DNA of 33,746 nt from positions 1-33,746 of the forward strand of contig JAJKFJ010022840.1 in assembly GCA_027382625.1 (NCBI GenBank), in the 5' to 3' direction. The DNA comes from Tetmemena sp. SeJ-2015 (Eukaryota; Ciliophora; Spirotrichea; Sporadotrichida; Oxytrichidae). Made by a program: the position numbers and the translations under genes. Positions 1 through 24,300 of this stretch are shown here, piece by piece; positions within the stretch are counted from its first letter, which is position 1; every line of letters starts with the position of its first letter. Under the pieces are notes generated by a model that had not been told where the DNA came from, did not search any database, and worked only from the letters and a program-made list of their open reading frames with translations.

Positions 1-837
1 GCCAAAAATAAAGATCGGGAGCAGGTTGAAATGAGGAGCTGGGTCCTCTGGCCCAACAGATGAAAAAAGGCCCTTTAAAAACCCCTTTTTCCCCAGTAAG
101 AAAAAGTGACTTAGTCTTAAAGTTAACTTAAATCTTTTCCAAAATTTTCACTCTACCTTATCTCCCCACATAACTTTGTCTTCTTTTTTCCCACTCCTTC
201 AACTACTCATATTAAACCCTCTGTTCATAGCAAAATATGCACAAGTGAAGAGCAGCAGTTTTCTTATAGTGTCCCTTTAAAACTAATTCCCAGCAAAAAA
301 ACTAAATGCTTTAAAACTCTGGCGAGTTAAACATTAAAAACAGGAGTGAGGTTCAACTCAGCTATGCCTTCTTCGCTTCCCCTTTGTCTTGTTTTTCGCT
401 GAGGTTGAAAACGAGTAGAACGATCCACGTCTGGATCTTCTCTCTGGCTTTTTAAAGGGAACGCAAATACTGCTCTCGTTGATGAGCGAGGATGAAGGAA
501 TAAGTTCTAAGCCTGGTCTTCGCTGATTCCTGCAAAAAACGCACTTTAGTTATATTTTTTTCACTTTAAATTTTATGTTATCTGCTTCTTGTAAATCTTC
601 TTATAAAAGGTGTTGTGTGTGACAACCGTTCAGACATCAAATTTTTAGCTATCCTCTCACACCTGGAGCTAGTCGTAAATATATTTAGATTATTATAAAA
701 AATGGCTTAGTGAAGTTAAAGCGTTCACTCGATTCACAGTTTTTTTTACGTTATGCATTTAACGAAAGATTTTGCTACAGTCTACGGAGAGATTGAGATA
801 AGGAATATTATGGAAGTCTTCGCGCGCTATTTCCAAA
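1..837. other. unassigned AT-rich region
   Basis: I see no supportable gene here. The first 130 bases have scattered G/C runs and A-rich tracts, and the rest is AT-rich without a long TGA-free frame of protein-like composition. It precedes a degenerate repeat (838-1075) and the truncated start of gene 0, so it probably lies inside a large eliminated segment or upstream spacer. That placement is inference. Confidence 0.4.
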
Positions 838-1075
838 AAAGAAGTGCGTTTTAGTGGGAAGAGTTTGGGGATAAATCAAATATTGTGTGCACATTTTGAA
901 ATTAGAAGGCGATGAGGAGCAGCGCAACTCCAAAATTTCTAATTGAAAGTAACTTTCAATGCGAAGTATAGTGCGCGCTGGCACTCTAAAACTTTTTTTG
1001 GATGGAGTTGATGTGAGAACTGGCTATTACATTTAAAAGTGAACACCCATACTTAGAGTCAAAATGAAACTGGTT
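838..1075 (+). pseudogene. degenerate copy of repeat E2 (unknown coding fragment)
   Basis: This segment aligns by eye with 25397-25650. In the second copy a TGA-free frame reads a Cys-rich, protein-like stretch including CDEEQLQLLTFSS and KWHYQHFCYG. Here the same frame is interrupted by TGA codons and small indels, although WEEFGDKSNIVC remains readable. No family is recognised. Both copies lie in DNA outside the paralogous gene segments, so this is probably a fragment of a germline-limited element. The name E2 is mine. Confidence 0.5.
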
Positions 1076-1204
1076 TGGATATCTGTAGTTATTTTTGAGT
1101 AAAATTTGCGTTTGACTCCATGTTAAGATTAATAAAGAAATTAATTATAACAACTTATTTTCACTTTTTATTATTATGGGGGTTTTGAATTCTCAAGCCC
1201 TTTC

Positions 1205-4200
1205 AGTGATTTACATGGTCCCTCTCAATATATTTATTCCCAAATTCTGCTACTAATTTCGCTCTCAAACTAAAGTTGCAATGCCCTTTGAGTATACTAA
1301 GGGGTATGGGATTTGGAGGGGCTACTAATTTTCTACATAGAGAAAAATAATAGCCTGTCACTATGGTTCACTAAAATTTGGGTTTAACTTAAAGCACTAT
1401 ATTTATTATTGTTTTTGTGCCCAAAATGGCTCACTATTCTTATTTATTGTCTTGCTGTGAGCTCCCTTTTGGAAGTATTTCGTCTCGCAGTCGTCAAAAT
1501 TAAAAAAAGGGAGGTAGTTAATGTTTCACTCAAGAGAGTATAGTCATCTTAATAAAGAATAATCTTTGATGGTAGGGTATATTTAGTACGCGTTCACTAA
1601 ACTTGCACTGGGAAGTCACCTTAATTTGAAGAATATAAACTTTGACGATGGATAAAATTCAATATCTTCTCTTCTATCGATATTCATAGCTGTTAGTTGT
1701 TGGTGCTACACTTTCTATATTGGCTACAAAGCTGTTACCTTTTTTATTCACTTACAAAAATTAAGAGATAAGTATCCTAATAGTATAAGATCGACATTTA
1801 TTAGGATTTGTGTCATTATTTAATTAGAATAATTTCCGCCGAAGTGACATGAATCCACAATTAATCAACTTTTTCCAAAAAGAGAAAAATTTTGAGGCCT
1901 TCATTCTTAACTATGCTACCTTTCTCGCACCTCCTGCACCTCGAGGGTATTCTCCCTACATTGACTTGATTTCTTTTCTGTAGAGACGACTCCCAAAGCA
2001 CAAAACGAAGGCAATAGTAAAAAGCGTAAAGAATTGATTCAGTGTTGTGGTGAGAAGAGCAAAAGGATGAAGTAGCCCCTACTATCCACAGTCATTTAGT
2101 GACATATTACATTGGTCAAGTAATTAAATTTAATAGTTCAACTAGCCTAGAGTCGCTGGCACTTTCTTCATCATCTCTACTGCATCCAGCTTCTTTGAAC
2201 CTATGGCTTCATGAGATTTACCTTCGCAATGAAGTGAACTATCGTTCCACTAGCTATTCCTATAGTCGTAAAGAAGAAAAGTAACAAGTGGCTCAACGAA
2301 AGCAGCAGGAATACTGATAGCGCCTCAATCACTGGATCATTGAGGGTTGCTACTTTGTCTATATGAGATAATACGACATTAAACACATGGCAGTCTCTGA
2401 AACATTGCTGCTTAGAAAACTAATGAAAGTACTAATACCAAGCACGCAGGGGCAATTCTCTACGGTCATTGCATAGGCACGATCAGCGAGGCGGGTTTGC
2501 TCCTCCACATAAAGATCATCACTTCCAGCAACAATCTCCCTAACATCATCGCCTGTGAGTTTTTGTTTCAGCTGACAACTGCCAATATCATTCTCATGGA
2601 TAACTTGTCGATTCACAAGAGCCTGAAGTTAATAAATGAGATCGCAAGCAGCTGCTCTTTTTAATTCTTCCATCCGTACTTATGTACTATCATCCCTATC
2701 GAACGCATCTGGGCATTACTGAAACAAGAATAGCACAGTCTCACCATCACTCAGCACATTCTATCAAACGCAGAAACCCCTCCAGAGCACATATTAAATT
2801 AATTTATTTATAGGCTTCTATTTAAAATGTACTATTTCCTTAATTGAATTTGATCTAGTACTATAAGTTTTCTGATGAAGAGAGAAGAGACAAAGTTTAC
2901 TTTGAGGGGAACATTTTGTTTTCAGATTATTCATTGGACACATTTGGTTATCCTGCTACTCTAATATATCCTGCTCTATATTTATTGAAGCTTCTTTTAG
3001 TTGTATGTCTAGTGGTGAGTGGAAATACCCAGCATTAATTATAAGGAATAATGGTTGTGAATCTTTTGTCACTCACAGCAACTCTAATTCTAAGACCATA
3101 CTCTTCAATACTATTGAACTTGCAATAGCTTTTCAACGACTGCTGCTTGCTTTTGGTTTACTTGCAAGCTCATTAATTCATTCCCATGTCAACAATAGAT
3201 ACTAACTCACAATTATTTTAATATTAATAAGTTTTTAGACAAATTAGAAAAAGTATTCTTCATCCAAGAAATAGAAAATTTTTCGAATAAAGAAAATTAA
3301 AATTTTTTTTTAAATTAAAGAAAAAAGTTTAGAATTTAAAAAAAAAGAAAATTTAAAATTTTAAATTTTAAATTAAAATTTAAAAAAATTTTTAAAAATT
3401 CAGTGGAAGTTTTGAAAGTGTCTCCAATTTATAAAATTTATTTTTTCATTCGATTCAGCAAAAAAAAATTTTTAAAACTTTTAATTTTTAAACTTTTGTG
3501 TGGGAGTCCCCCAAAAAGGGGGTTTAAAATTACCCAACACAATATAAAAGGAAAAGGGAAAAGGAGAGGAAAAAATAGTGATGCACCCATGTTACTGCTG
3601 GAGGTGCTACGAAGATGATTATAAAAAGAAACTCTTTTTAAAATTTTTGATTCTCTATCGAACAAGCTGCAGATCAGGGGGGGGAATTGCGTTTCAACTG
3701 AACGAATTTGGGAACACCCCTTTTTATTATTTTAACCAATCTCCGATTTTAATTAAAATTCTTACTATAATGATAATCTTTATAACAATTTTCTATCCTT
3801 AAATCATTTTATTTTTGCGTAATTTATTTGAAATATTTTAATCAGAAATGGCAGACTAAATGGTAGTTGTAATATTCCTCGTGACTGGAATAAACTCCCT
3901 GTTTGTGATTTTTTAGAAGTTGACTCAAATAGGAAAATGTAAGTCAGCTGCTCGAAAGAAAGAAATACAAGAAGATTTTGATTAAATAAAGTTAAAGCCA
4001 ATCCCATCATTCTCGAAATATATTTTGACTTTTAATTATTTTTTAACATAAAACTAAAATTAATTTTTAATTTGGTATAATTCTTATTAATTTTACTTAA
4101 AAAAAGATTTACCCTAATTAAAATTATATATTATTTTTTTATCAAAGCAAGGTAAAAAGAAGAAAACATCTCTTCCCAAAGAATATTATTTAATTCAATA

Positions 4201-4615
4201 ATCAGATTTGAAGCCACTAGAATAAGGCTAGGAAACTATTATTTTTATTAGATAAATAACGAAGAAGAAGCCAGATTAAAAATCTAAATAGCAATAATTG
4301 GAGAGTGAAACCCCGCCAAAAGAAGTATAATAAAAAGATAATCTAGATATAAGCTAAAAGTAAACTTAAAAGGAGTCGAATGATGTTAAATAAAGAGTAG
4401 ATTAATCCTAAAGTAGGTCAAGTGAGAGTATTGTATTTATTCTTTTAAGCCTTAGCTCATATGATAGTGGGGAAGAAGAGTCAAGCGATTACTCTGACTC
4501 ACGCAACAGCTCTTACGGCTCAGAATCAGAGGATAGTTATTTCTCATAAAGTTAATAATCTCTCAGCAAAGATCAGAGCTAGATTAAGAGAGACAAAAAT
4601 AGAAAGTATAATTGA
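1205..4615 (+). CDS. gene 0: 3' part of the LamG/Cys-repeat membrane protein paralog
   Basis: This is the 3' portion of the upstream member of the tandem family. From about 1210 it matches the C-terminal region of gene 1 (14795 onward), starting abruptly inside that domain, and it ends at TGA 4613-4615 at the same place as gene 1. The first part (1205-1440) has substitutions and indels relative to gene 1 and may be decayed. From about 1500 the frame is well kept: DDGQNSISSLLS, DEERRDKVYFEG, then the acidic tail. It is interrupted by a micro-IES (1457-1463), a transposon (1781-2866) and an AT-rich IES (about 3206-3815). Its 5' half is not in the window or was replaced. Whether it is expressed cannot be told; preservation of the tail suggests it may be functional or maintained by gene conversion with gene 1. 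Confidence 0.7.
1457..1463. other. 7-bp micro-IES candidate (pointer GCT), gene 0
   Basis: GCT occurs at 1454-1456 and again at 1461-1463 with GTGA between. Deleting one repeat and the GTGA removes an in-frame TGA and joins a hydrophobic stretch to the PFWKYF-like region. The identical arrangement is present in gene 1 at 15060-15066. Confidence 0.55.
1781..2866. mobile_element. Tc1/mariner-type transposon acting as an IES in gene 0 (TAA/TAA)
   Basis: Relative to gene 1, about 1.09 kb is inserted between the codons for KLRDKYP and DEERRDK. TAA sits at 1778-1780 and 2864-2866. Removing the insert plus one TAA gives Y-P-K-F-S-D-E-E-R against Y-P-L-L-T-D-E-E-R in gene 1, with the same length and frame. 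Just inside the TAA copies are short imperfect inverted ends (TAGTATAAGATC on the left, and on the right the reverse complement of TAGTACTAGATC). The interior carries a decayed DDE transposase. A 3-bp target duplication and precise removal are known for TBE-type elements of hypotrichs; assignment to TBE itself is not claimed. Confidence 0.75.
2054..2847 (+). pseudogene. DDE transposase (Tc1/mariner/IS630 superfamily), decayed
   Basis: With TAA/TAG as Gln, one frame runs from 2054 with an N-terminal helix-turn-helix-like part (IGQVIKFNSSTSLESLA, then LRNEVNYRSTSYSYSRK). An in-frame TGA lies at 2315-2317 and a one-base shift in the G run near 2448-2451 moves the reading to another frame. That frame contains ILYGHCIGTISEAGLLLHIK, the second catalytic Asp in IILMDNLSIHKSLKL, and the third acidic residue in IPIERIWALLKQE. 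These are hallmark motifs of the superfamily. The first catalytic Asp region (FVYMRQ) seems altered. The end is TGA 2845-2847. The element is therefore not autonomous as it stands. Confidence 0.85.
2867..3205 (+). CDS. gene 0 MDS: multi-span membrane region
   Basis: Continues the gene 0 frame after the transposon. It reads DEERRDKVYFEG, LFSDYSLDTFGYPATLIYP, then hydrophobic segments (LLKLLLVVCLVV; MVVNLLSLTATLIL; LLLVYLQAH) separated by polar loops. Several Gln positions are TAA/TAG. It is very similar to gene 1 19055-19395. Two or three transmembrane helices are likely. Hydrophobic C-terminal regions of this layout follow extracellular Cys-rich repeats in other ciliate surface proteins; no catalytic motif is visible. 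Confidence 0.7.
3206..3815. other. AT-rich IES with poly-A/T and a C5A5G5 palindrome
   Basis: This spacer between the last membrane segment and the cytoplasmic-tail MDS of gene 0 is about 600 bp, while the corresponding spacer in gene 1 is only about 165 bp (19400-19565). It holds a low-complexity A/T block (about 3290-3400), a purine-rich stretch (3545-3580), the palindrome CCCCCAAAAAGGGGG (about 3508-3522) and a G8 run (about 3677). Open frames inside it have no recognisable content. The left and right pointers were not resolved. Confidence 0.5.
3822..4615 (+). CDS. gene 0 MDS: last membrane helix and Gln/Ser/acidic cytoplasmic tail
   Basis: The frame starts around LFEIFQSEMADQM, then a hydrophobic helix (VVVIFLVTGINSLFVIF), a basic juxtamembrane part (KCKSAARKKEIQEDFDQ), a long K/Q/N-rich stretch and an acidic Ser-rich end (DSGEEESSDYSDSRNSS) closing at TGA 4613-4615. 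Reading through the AT-rich part (4020-4140) needs no excision because its only 'stops' are TAA/TAG. From about 4011 to 4651 it looks base-identical to 19751-20391, much closer than the membrane part just upstream. Confidence 0.75.
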
Positions 4616-5394
4616 CCTTATTCAAAACTAGTTAATTATATTGATGATGTAGTTAATTTTAAATTTTTGTTTAAAAATATTAAATTCCCTTTTTAATTTT
4701 AAAACAAAAAAATTTAAATATTTTATTTAAATTTTTTATGATAGTTTAAAAAATTTTTTAAAAAAAAAATAAACCTTTTTTAAAAAAAATCAATTTAAAA
4801 AAAATTAAAATTTTTTTAATTTCCGATTTTTAAAAATTAAATAAAATCTAAAATTTTTAAATTAAAAATTAAAATTGCTTTTTATTTCCTTTAATTTCCA
4901 AAATTTTAAAACTTTTTAACTCCCTTAAAATTAAATTAAAATTTTAATCTCAAAATTAAATTAATAGATCAGACCAGAAGAGATTAATTATTATGGTCAG
5001 ATTTCAATTGTATCCTGTAAATATAATATTTGAATAAAATAATAAGTTGGTGAGCAAATACAGTGACAGTTAAAGTCTAAGATTTTTTTTATCATAAATA
5101 GATTAATAAAATTTCAAATAATTATTATCAATATATAAAAATATTGCCATATTACCATTTTCTTTTTGGAGATTCTATGAGCTCTTATTCTCTATATTCA
5201 TTATCCTATTTATCCATGATACCGTCTCTTATAACTTTGATTTTAAGTTTCCATAAAAAAGTAGCAACAATATCAAACTCAAAGATATCCACTCAATCGA
5301 ATTTCATTTAAAAATTATTTAACTATTCTAAGTTTTTAAAGGCCTTCCTAATGGCAATTTTTATCTTCAGTGATCCTATGAATTCTCCATTTTA
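4616..5394. other. intergenic spacer between gene 0 and gene 1
   Basis: No gene is seen. The first 36 bases after the stop are still identical to the sequence behind gene 1. Then comes an almost pure A/T block (about 4660-4970), then ordinary AT-rich DNA to the start codon. In hypotrichs such spacers contain the sites where the macronuclear chromosomes are cut and telomeres added; no consensus for this can be pointed to here. Confidence 0.5.
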
Positions 5395-20355
<14,961 letters not shown>

Positions 20356-21099
20356 CCTTATTCAAAACTAGTTAATTATATTGATGATGTAGTAATTTTA
20401 ATTCTTAAAGCTTTACAAAATATCTATAATTCCTCTTATAATTTTAAACTATTCATATTTAAATATTGTAGTTAAATAATGACTTAGCACATTAATAATT
20501 ATTGGCAAAACTAAAACTAATAATTTAAATCTTTTTTTTAAAAAGTGAGATCAGATTTAATTTTTCTTATTTAGGGTCAATATTTAAAAAAGTATTTATA
20601 TCTTTTCCCAACGATTTGTTAATATGCATTTAATATTATTATTGATCTCTTAAATTATCCAAGAACCTTTAAGGCTTATTAGTAATCTTACTTTTAGCTA
20701 ATTATATCAAAGTTATATCAATCGATCATAACTTATTAATAATAGATTAGGCCTGAAAAGAATTATTATAGCTATAATTCAAATAAATTTAGATGATTGA
20801 ATAAAATTATTATAGTAATAAATTAATAAGGTGTTATAATTAACAATTACCATATTATATATCTCAATCTAAAAATACTACGATTTCATTATTCATTTCT
20901 CTTAAAATTTAAGCTTCCATTTATTATAACTTTGATTTTGGGTCTCTCTTTATTAGTTTGAATGGATATGACCTATCTTTAAAACATATCCTCATTCGAA
21001 TTCGTTAAAACATTTAACTTTTGCAAGTTTCTAGAGGTTATTTTAATTTTAATTTTATTTAACTACGATTTTCAGTGATCATATAAATTCTCAGCATTA
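20356..21099. other. intergenic spacer between gene 1 and gene 2
   Basis: AT-rich, no gene seen. It shares short stretches with the spacer 4616-5394, including TTTCAGTGATC and TCTTTGATTT close to the start codon, consistent with a tandem duplication that included upstream DNA. Confidence 0.5.
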
Positions 21100-21324
21100 A
21101 TGAGAATCTTTGATTTACAGATAAACTATTGCAAGTGCTTAAATATAAGCATGATCTTTTTGGCCTGGATTTTAGAACTTTCCTTGCTTTTAAATTTAGT
21201 AAACCTCTAAGAAAATAATTTAATTTTAAGCGCCCACTCCCACTGCTTCATGGATATTCAGCGCTAACACTACTTCAACTTACACAAGCAACATATTCAA
21301 TTCAGGTGACCCTGCTTTCTATAT
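21100..21324 (+). CDS. gene 2 MDS 1-2: leader and start of LamG-like domain 1
   Basis: MRIFDLQINYCKCLN then hydrophobic MIFLAWILELSLLLNLVNLQ, joined across the 19-bp IES to APTPTASWIFSANTTSTYT and DPAFYI. A second in-frame Met (21151) directly precedes the hydrophobic core and could be the true start; gene 1 lacks it, which favours 21100. Confidence 0.65.
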
Positions 21325-24300
21325 AGGTAAGATATTATTATCAGAATTCATGCTCGAATAATATTATATCCTTATTATTTTAAAAAATTTAATAAAAATA
21401 GGGTATTGTATACAATAAAAAATGGAGAGTTGCAGCTTGGTGGCGATTGATGTCGCAGATTTACCTCCTGATATCTAGCTTGTTCGATAGCTTATCAAAA
21501 ATGAATATGAGTTTCTTCTTGAATCATAGGCACAGCACCTCTCAGCAGTGAGATATGAAGCTCGTAAAATTCTAGAGACCAAATATCAGCTTTTTTAAAC
21601 CTAGTAACGATTATAACTCTGTACTGAGCTCTCCCAGACAAAACTGCAAAGATATATAATTTTTAGAATTCAATTCTTTATCGAATGGTGTAATAATTAT
21701 TTAAATTAGATGCACTTTTAATTCACATGATTTATTCCATTTTAATTTAAAATTTGAATTAATTTCATTTTCCATAAGTTCCCAGCAATATTAAAGAAAG
21801 GATAGAAATAAGAAGAAAAAGTCTTCAAAGACAAACCTGGCTTTAATTATGCAGCAAAGTTTATAATATAATGATGAATATCAAGGAAAAATTAACTTTA
21901 AGCATTTAGCATTGTTTAAATCTCCAAATTATTTGAGAAATGCCTATTTACTATAATTATATTTTTTATGAATTTTTCTCATCTAACCTTAATAGAAACA
22001 ATTTTAAAGATTAGCTTTAATTTGGATAAATTATCTTTAATCAAAATTATTAAATTAGAAAGCTAAAATCTAGGACCATTGATGTGGTACCAAAGTGCGT
22101 TGGCTGGGGCATGGAGATCAGCCGGCCACTACTCAATACCTCTGCTATGTTGGGTTTATCTCTTTAAAGGCTATAGTTTAGTAATCCGTGATAAATGGTG
22201 TAGTTTATCTAATAAAAGGTAGTGGATTGTGGCGAACCCGAAAGCGCACGAGAACTGGAACTTTAACAAGAGTAAAAGGCTGCTGTAGAAATCCACAAGG
22301 GAATTCTGTGAGTTAGGTGTAAGGGTATGCAGCATAAATGCTAGCAGATGTAACCTGTGAAGGTGTGCCTTAGAAGCCTGGCCACTGGTGAGTGCACTCT
22401 CCGTGTAACTTTATTGTGATCCCCTATCACTCAAGATTCATACTGGACTTGTGAATTCGGTAGGACTTTTGCGTATTTTACCTTTTGTCAGGTCTCTCAA
22501 AAGAGGGATTCAATATTATTTTGCCGTACAGGTGTGGCCGACAGCAAAAAGCACTGAGATTGAGAGCTGAAGGTGAGAGTTAGATGTAAAGCATCACATG
22601 GGATTTTCCCGAATGAGAACGGTGCATCATCACTGATTAATTGATTTCATGAGCTTTCATTTGTTTATTTTGCGCGATTACACTTTTTATTATCGTGTTT
22701 TTTTATTCCCCAAGGGGATTCACTTTAATTCCTTAATCTTCAATTAAATTAGAATTTTAAAAAAGTTAAATAGAGTTTTCATTTTAAAGACAATTGATTA
22801 TTCACAATAATTTAAAATTTCTTAAAAAATTTGAAACAATTATGGATTTATTGAATAATCACCTAATTCTATCGAATTCTTCAATAAAAATTATTAAAAT
22901 AATGTATGGATGATTTTATAGATGACAATGGGTCCAATCTAGGAACATAAGATGCACGATATGTCACCAATGGAATGTATTTTGAGGGTTAGAACATATA
23001 GCTTTATTTTTTCATAATAGTATAAGAGATATTTTTAAAACAAATTTAAATTTGAAAGTAAGGAATTAAAATTATCAAAAATTAATATTCTAATATTCAG
23101 GGAGGAAGTCAAAATTAATCTAATAATTAACATGTGATAATTTGAAATATTTATTTCATTTTTCTCTTAAATAAAGGCAGATAACTAATTTTCTTAATAA
23201 ATGAAACATTTTAGAGCAAATTTTAAAATTATTCATTTCAAAGAAAGCATGAGTCTTGAAACCTTCTGTGCCCATTTTACAAACTGTTTTATGATTAAAT
23301 CTTTCTGAATATAATAACTTAATTCTTAATAGTTAGTATGTATTTTTAGTCCAAGGCTTTTTACCCACTATTTAGTAAGATTTTTAAACAGTGATTCCTA
23401 TATTCAGTACTGAATTGAGAAAACTCGCCCATGTTCGAACTCCACTATAGTATGCCTTTTTTTTTTAAAAAAAGAGTGGCAGCTTTAAAAAGTTCTTTAT
23501 AAATAATTAAAAGGACAGAATTCAGATCGAGATTTGCTGTTAAAATGCATGAGGATTAACCTTAATAAAGGGCAGAAACCAAACAACTTATTTCAAACGG
23601 AAAATGGGATTCTATAACCTGACTACTCCAGCTTTTTCGAACTATTACAAATTTGAAGATTTTTTATTTGTTAAATTTTAAATTATCAAATAGCAATTAT
23701 AAATCTCAATTTAATTTAACTTGATAAAGAGTCTTTAACAGTAATCTAATTCAATTAATTGGATATTATGGACTTGATTCTTTCTCAGTTCAATTCTAGG
23801 TTAAATTTTAATTCCATCCTGAATGTTAGAATGATACTTTTAAATTTAAAATGGATTTTTAAACATTAAAAAATTAAAGCAATTTATGATAGAATCTTTA
23901 CTACACTATTACAACTATAGCACCTTCCTTTAACCATCGCTTCGATAATTTTTCGGGACCCTAAAACAAAGAAACCATATTTTTTTAGGAAATAAAATAT
24001 TATTTTGAGAAAAGATTATTGTATAATAAAGATGCAAAGTTTCAATTCTAAATCAATTTTTCAGCATTTAAAATGCTTGATGAGTGTCTGAAAATTTTTA
24101 AATTTATTTTAAGTTTGACTAAAATGTTTAAATTACTTTGGCTTGTACTCATGCCCCAGCTAGTACTACTATAAGTAAGTTTTATTTTTAAATTTTAACT
24201 TCAGGATTTATTTGGTTTTTTTACTTTTCAATCTCGAATTGTTCTGATCTGATATGAATCTTAAGAAATTAATTTTAGGATGTTAAGGAACTTTCTCAGT

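Larger units (their letters stand above)
21325..22907. other. 1583-bp IES, pointer TAT, with two ORFs
   Basis: TAT at 21322-21324 and 22905-22907. The join gives F-Y-M-D-D-F-I-D-D-N as in gene 1. It contains the intact E1 ORF (21422-21730) and a GC-richer block with a 92-codon ORF (22082-22360) that is absent from the gene 1 IES. Confidence 0.65.

Noticed and set aside
3005..3205. 66-codon ORF (and its twin at 19194-19394) as a separate small gene
   Set aside because: The overlapping frame with TAA/TAG as Gln is continuous with the membrane protein on both sides and has clear transmembrane segments.
22070..22640. Confident group II intron call
   Set aside because: A GTGCG start is suggestive, but a recognisable domain V and intron ORF are missing.
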